Below, piece after piece: positions 7,429 through 13,848 of a stretch of 17,192 nt of DNA. Each line of letters opens with the position of its first letter. Position 1 is the stretch's first letter. The stretch lies in assembly GCA_018883305.1 (NCBI GenBank), contig VEQI01000026.1, positions 1 to 17,192 on the forward strand, in the 5' to 3' direction. A model generated the notes under the pieces. It saw nothing but the letters and a program-made list of their open reading frames with translations. It made no database searches and was not told where the DNA came from. This DNA comes from Limnohabitans sp. GTDB lineage: Bacteria > Pseudomonadota > Gammaproteobacteria > Burkholderiales > Burkholderiaceae_C. The position numbers were made by a program, and so were the translations under genes.

Positions 7429-8075
7429 TGGCCGCCGACTTGTTGGGGCGGCTGGAAGCGGGCGCGCGTGACCTGGGGTTGGCCCTTCAACCAGCGCAGT
7501 CCGCGCGACTGCTGAAGTACCTGGACTTGTTGTCGCAGTGGGGGCGCGTCTACAACCTGACCGCCATTCGTGATCCGCAAGAGGGCTTGACTCAACATTT
7601 GCTGGATTGTTTGGCGGTTGTGCCCCCGTTGCGACGGCAGTGCCCAGGCGGGGGGCGGTTGCTCGATGTGGGCTCCGGTGCGGGACTGCCGGGGGTGGTC
7701 ATTGCCACCCTTTGTCCAGAGTGGCAGGTGACCTGTGTCGACACGGTGGCTAAAAAAATGGCGTTTGTGCAACAAGCGGCAGGACAGTTGGGCCTGGCCG
7801 GCTTGACGGCCAAACACGCGCGAGTGGAAACCTTGCCGGGCCCTTATGACCTGATCACGGCACGAGCCTTTGCATCTTTGCCGGATTTGGTGTCATGGTC
7901 TGCCCAGGCGTTGGCACCCACCGGTATCTGGATGGCGATGAAGGGCCGCGACCCGGTGGATGAACGGGCGGCACTGCCTGACCACATCGAGGTGTTTCAC
8001 GTGGAACCGCTTCAGGTGCCGGGCCTGGACGCTGAGCGTTGCCTGGTGTGGATGCGGCCGAACGCTTCGACCTGA
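7428..8075 (+). CDS. rsmG: 16S rRNA (guanine527-N7)-methyltransferase RsmG (GidB)
   Basis: This enzyme methylates N7 of G527 in 16S rRNA using S-adenosylmethionine. The protein has 215 aa, the usual size. The N-terminal helix region has LLKYLDLLSQWGRVYNLTAI, typical of the family. The SAM-binding loop LLDVGSGAGLPG is at residues 78-89, and VDTVAKKMAFVQQAA and the ITARAFASLPDLV motif follow. The start ATG overlaps the mnmG stop (TGATG), so translation is probably coupled. A third parS site lies near the 3' end and encodes VFHVEP. The gene order mnmG-rsmG next to par genes is common in many bacteria near the replication origin. Confidence 0.96.
   Translation: MAADLLGRLEAGARDLGLALQPAQSARLLKYLDLLSQWGRVYNLTAIRDPQEGLTQHLLDCLAVVPPLRRQCPGGGRLLDVGSGAGLPGVVIATLCPEWQVTCVDTVAKKMAFVQQAAGQLGLAGLTAKHARVETLPGPYDLITARAFASLPDLVSWSAQALAPTGIWMAMKGRDPVDERAALPDHIEVFHVEPLQVPGLDAERCLVWMRPNAST
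7993..8008. other. parS: parS site 3 (variant) inside rsmG
   Basis: TGTTTCACGTGGAACC keeps the GTTnCACGTGnAAC pattern accepted by ParB, with one asymmetric position (G instead of A after the central CACGTG) and C as the last base. It lies 880 bp from site 2 and is read in a different frame of the palindrome (encoding VFHVEP). It is probably a functional but weaker site. Confidence 0.72.
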
Positions 8076-8181
8076 TTCAGTTGCCCTGATGCCGCGGTTG
8101 AGCCCTTGAATCGCCCCACTCGGCAAACAAGCCGGGTAAACTCGCCCACTTCATTGAACTCATTGCCTCCCCTGCCCGAAC

Positions 8182-8796
8182 ATGTTCGGCATCTCTGATT
8201 ACCCAGCCTTTGTGTTGGCCATTCTGGTGTTCCTGGCCATCCCCGGCCCGGGCAACCTGGCCCTGCTTGTTTCCACGGCCAAGGGCGGGGTGCGGGGCGG
8301 ATTGGCCGCCACGCTGGGCGTCATGGCCGGGGACCAAGTGCTGATTTGGTTGGCGGTGATGGGCGTGGCCGCCTTGCTGACTACCTGGCCAGCGGTGTTC
8401 GCGGCGGTTCAGTGGTTGGGTGCTTTGTATCTGGCGGTGCTGGGCTGGAAGATGATTCGCTCACCCCAAGGTGCGGCCCCGATGTTGGATATTCCCGCAG
8501 GTCAGTACTTCCGACAGTCCTGCTTCATCACGCTGTTCAATCCCAAGGCCATTGTGTTTTACATGGCCTTTTTCCCCCTGTTTGTCGATCCGCAACAGAT
8601 GCCCACCGTTGGCACGTTTGGCTTGATGGCACTCACGGTGGCGCTGCTGACCCTGGGCTATGGCGTTGCATTGGTACTGCTCGCGCACCGTTTGTCTTCG
8701 CGCGTGCGCGCACACCCATGGGCCGCCCGCGCGTTGAACACCACCGCCGGGGCCCTGCTGATCGGGTTTGGCTGCAAGCTGGCCCTGACCAAATAA
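8182..8796 (+). CDS. LysE-family amino-acid/metabolite exporter
   Basis: This is an inner-membrane exporter of 204 aa with about six hydrophobic segments. The N terminus PAFVLAILVFLAIPGPGNLALL carries the family signature PGPG, followed by GGVRGGLAATLGVMAGD. Near residue 115 is the typical FITLFNPKAIVFYMAFFPLFVD. LysE/RhtB relatives export lysine, threonine, homoserine and similar compounds; the substrate here is unknown. It lies between rsmG (106-base gap) and parA (25-base gap) on the same strand. The gap before it contains GGTAAACTCG, a possible -10 region, but no clear -35. It is probably a passenger in the par region rather than a segregation gene. Confidence 0.92.
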   Translation: MFGISDYPAFVLAILVFLAIPGPGNLALLVSTAKGGVRGGLAATLGVMAGDQVLIWLAVMGVAALLTTWPAVFAAVQWLGALYLAVLGWKMIRSPQGAAPMLDIPAGQYFRQSCFITLFNPKAIVFYMAFFPLFVDPQQMPTVGTFGLMALTVALLTLGYGVALVLLAHRLSSRVRAHPWAARALNTTAGALLIGFGCKLALTK

Positions 8797-8821
8797 TTAC
8801 GACAAAAGAGTTCAACACAAG

Positions 8822-9619
8822 ATGCCCTACGTTTTCTGCGTCGCAAATCAAAAAGGGGGGGTGGGTAAAACCACCACCACCGTCAACCTGGCGGCGGGTC
8901 TGGCAAGCGTGGGACAGCGCGTGCTGCTGATTGACCTGGACCCGCAGGGCAATGCCACCATGGGCTCGGGCGTGGACAAACGCCAGCTCGAACTCTCGGT
9001 CTACGACGTGTTGCTGGAAACGGCCTCCATTGCCGAAGCCCGCCAGACCAGCCAGTGGGGTGACAGCGGCGCTGCCGCCACCAAACCCACCTACCATGTG
9101 CTAGGTGCCAACCGTGAGCTGGCCGGTGCGGAGGTGGAGCTGGTTGGGTTGGAGCGGCGCGAAAAGCGCTTGCGTCAAGCCCTGGCCCAGGTCGAGCAAG
9201 ACTATGACTTCGTGCTGATCGATTCGCCGCCCTCGTTGTCCTTGCTGACACTCAACGGCTTGTGCGCGGCGCATGGTGTGATTGTTCCCATGCAATGCGA
9301 ATACTTTGCGCTGGAAGGTCTGACGGACCTGGTCAACACCATCAAGCAGGTGCATGCCAATCTCAATCGTGACCTGCGCATCATCGGCTTGCTGCGCGTG
9401 ATGTTTGACCCCCGCATCACCTTGCAACAACAGGTGAGTGAACAACTCAAGGACCATTTCGGGGACAAGGTGTTCAACACCGTCATTCCTCGGAATGTCC
9501 GCTTGGCAGAGGCCCCTAGCTATGGCTTGCCCGGCGTGGTGTTTGATGCCGGCGCCAAGGGCAGCCAGGCCTATGTGGACTTTGCGCGTGAGCTGGTTGA
9601 GCGCAGCCCCACGCTGTGA
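8822..9619 (+). CDS. parA: Chromosome partitioning ATPase ParA (Soj)
   Basis: This ATPase binds non-specific DNA when loaded with ATP and is stimulated by ParB-parS complexes to move the origin region. The protein has 265 aa, with the deviant Walker A motif KGGVGKTTT at residues 11-19, the A' motif LLIDLDPQGNAT near 38-49 and Walker B FVLIDSPPSLSLLTLN near 130-145. The late motifs PRNVRLAEAPSYGLP and FDAGAKGSQAY are also typical. It has no N-terminal helix-turn-helix, so it is the chromosomal Soj type rather than the plasmid P1/F type. A short polar loop with WGDSGAAATKPT (about residues 80-91) looks like a modest local extension. It is separated from parB by the hydrolase-like gene. Confidence 0.97.
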   Translation: MPYVFCVANQKGGVGKTTTTVNLAAGLASVGQRVLLIDLDPQGNATMGSGVDKRQLELSVYDVLLETASIAEARQTSQWGDSGAAATKPTYHVLGANRELAGAEVELVGLERREKRLRQALAQVEQDYDFVLIDSPPSLSLLTLNGLCAAHGVIVPMQCEYFALEGLTDLVNTIKQVHANLNRDLRIIGLLRVMFDPRITLQQQVSEQLKDHFGDKVFNTVIPRNVRLAEAPSYGLPGVVFDAGAKGSQAYVDFARELVERSPTL

Positions 9620-9648
9620 ACGCCATGAGATTTCGTTGACCAACAACG

Positions 9649-10176
9649 ATGAAGGCACACACCAACTTGCTCTGGCTGGGCGATGATCCGGCCCACGCCC
9701 GTTCAGCGGCCTGGCCCATGCGTTGGGCCCAGGGCAAGGGTGCGCATGAGGTGCTTCAGCACGCCGCCCCGATGCCGCTTCGAGGGGATTGGCTGGTGCA
9801 ACTGGAGTCCGCCGTGCGAAGCGCCCCCCGCTGCCGACTGGTCGCCCAGGGCTTGGGCTGTGCGTTGGTGGCGGCCTGGGCGGCCTATTCCTCTTCTTGG
9901 GCACGGGTGGAATCCGCCTTGCTGATCGGACCTTTTTGTCCGGATGCGGCACACCCGTCAGGCCGTTATCGCACCTGGCGTGCCGTCACGCCCATGCGTC
10001 TGCCCTTCTCCAGCTGGGTCATTCCCGAGCCCAGTCCGCGCAGCCATCTGGCAGAGCAAGAGCAATGGGCGGCTTGCTGGGGTGCGTACTGGCCAGGGCC
10101 GTTGGATCCAGCCGGTCAGCGCGAGGCCATGCAGGCTTGGTGGCAGGACATGTCTGCGCAACACACTTTTTTCTGA
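9649..10176 (+). CDS. RBBP9/YdeN-like alpha/beta hydrolase fold protein, probable pseudoenzyme
   Basis: This is a protein of 175 aa between parA and parB, 29 bases after parA and 22 before parB, so probably in the same operon. The layout resembles small RBBP9/YdeN-type serine hydrolases: a strand and nucleophile-elbow region at CRLVAQGLGCALVAAWAA (about 62-79), then ALLIGPFCPD, then LPFSSWVIPEPSPRSHLAEQEQ and a Trp-rich end. The family usually has HS before the LGC of the elbow, SDTDP-like residues bearing the acid, and GHIN with the catalytic His. Here these positions read QG, PEPSP and PAGQ, so Ser, Asp and His all appear to be missing. I infer a non-catalytic protein. The start at 9649 is the first usable ATG, since the ATG at 9625 soon meets a stop; the ribosome site is weak. 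The family assignment is from memory and moderately sure. Confidence 0.75.
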   Translation: MKAHTNLLWLGDDPAHARSAAWPMRWAQGKGAHEVLQHAAPMPLRGDWLVQLESAVRSAPRCRLVAQGLGCALVAAWAAYSSSWARVESALLIGPFCPDAAHPSGRYRTWRAVTPMRLPFSSWVIPEPSPRSHLAEQEQWAACWGAYWPGPLDPAGQREAMQAWWQDMSAQHTFF

Positions 10177-10198
10177 ACTCATTTCGGACCACAACACC

Positions 10199-11116
10199 AT
10201 GGTGACCAAAAAACCCAAAGGCCTCGGCCGTGGACTCGAAGCCTTGCTTGGCCCCAGCGTCACCGCTGCACCCCAAGAGGCCGGTGCCAGCGGCGGTACC
10301 CACGAGCTGGACTTGAGCGAACTGGTGCCTGGCACCTATCAACCACGCACGCGCATGGACGAAGGCGCCCTGTACGAACTGGCAGAGAGCATCCGCGCGC
10401 AGGGCATCATGCAGCCCATCCTGGTGCGCCGTTTGAGTGATGGCGCCAACGCCGGCAAATACGAAATCATTGCCGGTGAACGTCGCTCGCGCGCCGCCAA
10501 AATTGCCGGCCTGGAGCGCGTGCCGGTGTTGGTGCGGGACGTACCCAACGAGGCGGCTGCCGCGATGGCGTTGATCGAGAACATCCAGCGCGAAGACCTC
10601 AACCCGCTGGAGGAAGCGCAAGGCCTGAATCGACTCATTCGCGAGTTTGGGCTCACCCATGAACAAGCGGCGCAGGCGGTGGGGCGATCACGCAGTGCGG
10701 CCACGAACCTGCTGCGCTTGCTCAATCTGGCAGATCCGGTGCAATCGATGTTGATGGCGGGCGATCTGGAAATGGGTCATGCGCGCGCGCTGCTCTCGCT
10801 GGAGCGTGCTGCACAAATCACGGCGGCCAATCAGGTGGCGGCCAAGAGTTTGTCGGTGCGCGAAACGGAAAGCCTGGTCAAGAAGCTGGGCGCTGAGTTC
10901 CAGCTGGTGACGCAAAAGCCCAAGAAAGAGAAATCACGCGATCTGCGCCGCATCGAGGAAGAGCTGTCCGATCTGCTGACGGCCGAAGTGGAGGTGCGGG
11001 TCAAAAAGCGTGTCAAGCGCAATGGCCGGGTGGAGGAGATGGGGGACATCTCCATTCAGTTTGGCTCGCTGGATGAGCTGAATGGGCTGATCGAGCGGCT
11101 GCGCGGCTCGAGCTGA
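10199..11116 (+). CDS. parB: Chromosome partitioning protein ParB (Spo0J), CTPase
   Basis: This protein binds parS, then loads and slides along DNA as a CTP-dependent clamp. It has 305 aa. The N terminus MVTKKPKGLGRGLEALLG is the usual ParA-interacting segment. The Spo0J/ParB N domain has LVPGTYQPRT, the IRAQGIMQPILVR segment and the arginine motif GERRSRAAKIAGLERVPVLV (GERR at residues 93-96), followed by ALIENIQREDLNPLEEA. The parS-binding helix-turn-helix is near LTHEQAAQAVGRSRSAATNLLRLLNL, and the C-terminal dimerisation part is at about 250-305. The frame is open further upstream into the hydrolase gene, but homology fixes the start at 10199. Its targets are very likely the three parS sites at 6905, 7113 and 7993. 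Confidence 0.97.
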   Translation: MVTKKPKGLGRGLEALLGPSVTAAPQEAGASGGTHELDLSELVPGTYQPRTRMDEGALYELAESIRAQGIMQPILVRRLSDGANAGKYEIIAGERRSRAAKIAGLERVPVLVRDVPNEAAAAMALIENIQREDLNPLEEAQGLNRLIREFGLTHEQAAQAVGRSRSAATNLLRLLNLADPVQSMLMAGDLEMGHARALLSLERAAQITAANQVAAKSLSVRETESLVKKLGAEFQLVTQKPKKEKSRDLRRIEEELSDLLTAEVEVRVKKRVKRNGRVEEMGDISIQFGSLDELNGLIERLRGSS

Positions 11117-11132
11117 GCCGCCCCCTGCTCAG
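11113..11132 (+). terminator. Possible weak terminator hairpin after parB
   Basis: CTGAGC (11113-11118) can pair with GCTCAG (11127-11132) across an 8-base loop at the parB stop codon. It is followed by GCCTTTCT rather than a clean T run. The gap between parB and the convergent dehydrogenase gene is only 60 bases, so some termination signal is expected here. Confidence 0.3.
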
Positions 11133-11176
11133 GCCTTTCTCAACCCGTGGCTGGAGCTCACTGCAGCAAGGACGCA

Positions 11177-12604
11177 TCAAGACAAGGCAAAAATCTTGCC
11201 GGGGTTCATGATGTTCTTCGGGTCCAGTGCCCGCTTGAGCGTGCGCATCATCTCCACGGTGGCCGCACCGGTTTCTGAGACCAGAAAATCCATCTTGTGC
11301 AGGCCAATGCCGTGCTCACCCGTGCAGGTGCCTCCCAGGCGCAGGGCGCGTTCCACCATGGTCTGGTTGAGCACTTCGGCCTTGGCACGTTCGGCCGGGT
11401 CATTGGGGTCGATCAGGTAGCCGAAGTGGAAGTTGCCATCGCCCACATGGCCCACCAGGAAGTAAGGAATGCCGCTAGCGTCGGCTTCGTCCACCGACTC
11501 CAGCAGCGCCTCGGCCAGCCGGCTGATGGGCACACAGGCATCCGTGCTGATGGCGCGGCAGCCCGGGCGTGAGGTTACGGCGGCAAAATACGAGTTGTGA
11601 CGCGCGGTCCACAAACGGGTGCGCTCTTCGGGGGTGGAGGCCCATTCAAAATCGTGGCCACCGTTGTCGCGAGCAATTTCCTGCACCGTCTCCGCCTGCT
11701 CCTTCACACCTGCCGGTGAGCCGTGAAACTCCATCAGCAGCAAAGGCTCTTCACGCAAACTCAGCTTGGAATAGGCGTTGACCATGCGCACCGCGTTGTG
11801 ATCAATCAATTCCACGCGCGCAATCGGCACGCCCAGCTGAATCATCTGGATGGTGGTGTGCACCGCGGCGCCCAGGGAGGGGAAGGAGCAAATGGCGGCC
11901 GACACGGCCTCGGGCAGCGGGTACAGCTTCACCGTGACTTCGGTGAGCACCCCCAGTGTGCCTTCGCTGCCCACAAACAGACGGGTGAGGTCGTAGCCTG
12001 CGCTGGACTTTTTGGCCCGCGTGCCGGTGCGGATGATCTCGCCCGACGCCGTCACCACCTCCAGGGCCAGCACGTTGTCGCGCATGGTGCCGTAGCGCAC
12101 GGCATTGGTGCCGCTGGCGCGCGTGGCGCTCATGCCGCCGATGGTCGCGTCGGCCCCCGGGTCGATCGGGAAAAAGAGGCCCGTGCTCTTGATTTCCTCG
12201 TTGAGCTGCTTGCGGGTCACGCCCGGTTGCACGGTCACCGTGAGGTCTTCCGCGTTGATGGACAACACCCGATTCATGCGGCCCAGGTCAATGCTGATGC
12301 CGCCTTGCACCGCCAGCAAATGCCCTTCCAGCGACGAGCCCACGCCAAAAGGAATCACTGGCACGCCGAACTCATGGGCGAGTTTCACGGCAGCGGCCAC
12401 ATCCTGTGTGCTTTCGGCAAACACTACGGCGGCTGGCGGCGGCACCTGGAAAGATGACTCGTCGCGTCCGTGTTGCTCACGCACGGCCATGGCGGTTGAG
12501 CAGCGCTCGCCAAACAGGGCCTTGAGCTGTTGAATCATGGCTTCGGGCACCTCGCGCTGGGCGACGGCCGGCATCAGGTGGTTCGGGGTCGTGGGCGCGT
12601 TCAT
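11177..12604 (-). CDS. FAD-linked D-lactate dehydrogenase (cytochrome type, LDHD-like)
   Basis: This is a flavoprotein of 475 aa that most likely oxidises D-lactate (or a related D-2-hydroxy acid) to the 2-oxo acid and passes electrons to the respiratory chain. The FAD domain (about 50-240) has PFGVGSSLEGH, GGISIDLGRMNRVL, then FFPIDPGADATIGGMSATRA, SGTNAVRYGTMRDN and YDLTRLFVGSEGTLGV, which are very close to the LDHD/DLD group. The C-terminal domain shows HVGDGNFHFG and TGEHGIGLHK, the metal- and substrate-binding motifs. The frame is open to 12700, but the start at 12604 has a good GGAG six bases upstream (bases 12611-12614 on the opposite strand). A glycolate oxidase or D-2-hydroxyglutarate dehydrogenase role is the main alternative. 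It converges on parB and diverges from the adenosyltransferase gene. Confidence 0.9.
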   Translation of the reverse strand: MNAPTTPNHLMPAVAQREVPEAMIQQLKALFGERCSTAMAVREQHGRDESSFQVPPPAAVVFAESTQDVAAAVKLAHEFGVPVIPFGVGSSLEGHLLAVQGGISIDLGRMNRVLSINAEDLTVTVQPGVTRKQLNEEIKSTGLFFPIDPGADATIGGMSATRASGTNAVRYGTMRDNVLALEVVTASGEIIRTGTRAKKSSAGYDLTRLFVGSEGTLGVLTEVTVKLYPLPEAVSAAICSFPSLGAAVHTTIQMIQLGVPIARVELIDHNAVRMVNAYSKLSLREEPLLLMEFHGSPAGVKEQAETVQEIARDNGGHDFEWASTPEERTRLWTARHNSYFAAVTSRPGCRAISTDACVPISRLAEALLESVDEADASGIPYFLVGHVGDGNFHFGYLIDPNDPAERAKAEVLNQTMVERALRLGGTCTGEHGIGLHKMDFLVSETGAATVEMMRTLKRALDPKNIMNPGKIFALS

Positions 12605-12634
12605 GAGGGGCTCCGCAGGGGTGATTAAAGAACC

Positions 12635-12649
12635 GGATTCTACGAATCC
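12635..12649. promoter_or_regulatory. Inverted repeat upstream of the D-lactate dehydrogenase gene (candidate operator/promoter)
   Basis: GGATTC (12635-12640) and GAATCC (12644-12649) form a perfect 6-3-6 inverted repeat 31 bases before the dehydrogenase start. On the minus strand the same bases contain TAGAAT, a good -10-like hexamer, so the repeat could overlap the promoter and act as an operator. Part of the symmetry could also come from the -10 element by chance. Confidence 0.35.
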
Positions 12650-12729
12650 TGCCCGTCTTGTGCAGCCGGGCATCTGAAGCGGGCCGCTTTGCGGGGACAA
12701 TCACGTGACACGACAGCAAGGACAGGTCA

Positions 12730-13290
12730 ATGGGAAACCGACTCACGCAAATTGCCACCCGCACGGGTGACGACGGCACCACGGGATTGGGGGACAACCA
12801 GCGCGTCTCCAAAAGCAGCCTGCGTGTGCAGGCGATGGGGGATGTGGACGAGCTCAACTCGCACATCGGGCTGTTGCTGTGCGAGGACATGCCCCGCGAC
12901 ATGCGAGAACTGTTGATCGATGTTCAGCATCAGCTGTTCAACCTGGGTGGTGAGTTGTCCATTCCCGGCTTTGAACTGCTCAAGGCCGATGCTGTGCTCT
13001 CTCTGGATCAGGCGCTGGCCCAGTTCAACGAAACCCTGCCCCGCTTGCAGGAGTTCATCCTGCCGGCCGGCTCACGCGCTTCTTCCCAGGCCCATGTGTG
13101 TCGCACCGTGGCGCGTCGGGCCGAGCGCTCGGTGGTGGCGCTGGGGGCGACGGAAACCCTGCACGATTTGCCGCGTCAATTTTTGAACCGGCTGAGTGAC
13201 CTCATGTTTGTGCTGGCACGCACACTCAACCGCTGGCACGGCGGGGACGATGTCTACTGGAAGAGCGACCGGCTGAAAAACGCCGAGTGA
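12730..13290 (+). CDS. Cob(I)yrinic acid a,c-diamide adenosyltransferase (PduO/MMAB type)
   Basis: This cytoplasmic enzyme transfers the 5'-deoxyadenosyl group of ATP to cob(I)alamin, making adenosylcobalamin. The protein has 186 aa, the usual length of single-domain PduO-type enzymes. The N-terminal ATP loop TRTGDDGTTGLGDNQRVSKSS is at about residues 10-30, followed by GDVDELNSHIGLLL. The second half has FILPAGSRASSQAHVCRTVARRAERSVVAL and LNRLSDLMFVLARTLN, both family signatures with the conserved Arg and Asn/Asp residues. A purine-rich AGGACAGGT precedes the start. It diverges from the D-lactate dehydrogenase gene across 125 bases and converges on the thioesterase gene. No other cobalamin gene or B12-dependent enzyme is seen nearby. 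Confidence 0.95.
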   Translation: MGNRLTQIATRTGDDGTTGLGDNQRVSKSSLRVQAMGDVDELNSHIGLLLCEDMPRDMRELLIDVQHQLFNLGGELSIPGFELLKADAVLSLDQALAQFNETLPRLQEFILPAGSRASSQAHVCRTVARRAERSVVALGATETLHDLPRQFLNRLSDLMFVLARTLNRWHGGDDVYWKSDRLKNAE

Positions 13291-13317
13291 ACGGCAAGAC
13301 ACTTCGCGCTTGCGCGC

Positions 13318-13740
13318 TCAGCGCTGGGCCTGGATGGCCATGGTGATGCGCGACACGCAGGTCAGGTCGCCGGCCTCGTTGTGCAGATCGATGTGCCACA
13401 CATGGGTGCTGCGCCCGATGTGGACGGCGCGGGTGACGCCGGTGACCCAACCCTGTGTGGCCCCTTTGATGTGATTAGCGTTGATGTCCAGCCCGACGGC
13501 GCGAAAACCCTCCGGGCAGGCGAAATACGCACCACAGGAACCCAGCGTTTCAGCCAGCACCACACTGACCCCGCCATGCAGCAAGCCGTACGGCTGGCGG
13601 GTGCGGTGATCCACCGGAATGCGGGCCGTGATGAAATCGTCACCCACTTCCAAAAACTCGATGCCGAGATATTCAGGGGCGGTGCCCTCATGCAAGCGAG
13701 TAAGCGCTTGAACGGAGATGGGTTTTTTCCAGAGGTTCAT
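13318..13740 (-). CDS. Hotdog-fold acyl-CoA thioesterase (YdiI/EntH-like)
   Basis: This is a small cytoplasmic thioesterase of 140 aa in the PaaI/YdiI group, which cleaves acyl-CoA or aryl-CoA thioesters. The core LLHGGVSVVLAETLGSCGAYFA holds the conserved HGG and the catalytic Glu of AETLGS. GLDINANHIKGATQGWVTGVTRAVHIGR and VWHIDLHNEAGDLTCVSRITMAI then match YdiI/EntH-like proteins closely. The true substrate is not clear: the E. coli relatives act on 1,4-dihydroxy-2-naphthoyl-CoA or act as proofreading enzymes. The gene is monocistronic here, facing the adenosyltransferase gene (27-base gap) and diverging from the acetoacetate-CoA ligase gene. No strong ribosome site is seen before the ATG. 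Confidence 0.93.
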   Translation of the reverse strand: MNLWKKPISVQALTRLHEGTAPEYLGIEFLEVGDDFITARIPVDHRTRQPYGLLHGGVSVVLAETLGSCGAYFACPEGFRAVGLDINANHIKGATQGWVTGVTRAVHIGRSTHVWHIDLHNEAGDLTCVSRITMAIQAQR

Positions 13741-13848
13741 GGGGTGTTTTTAGCACAGTCAAGCCTGTGACGGCCATGACGACCATGGGCCAACGGTTGA
13801 CGCATGCGACGCCTTCAACACGTGTCAAATGTCGACGCAGGTCTCATA

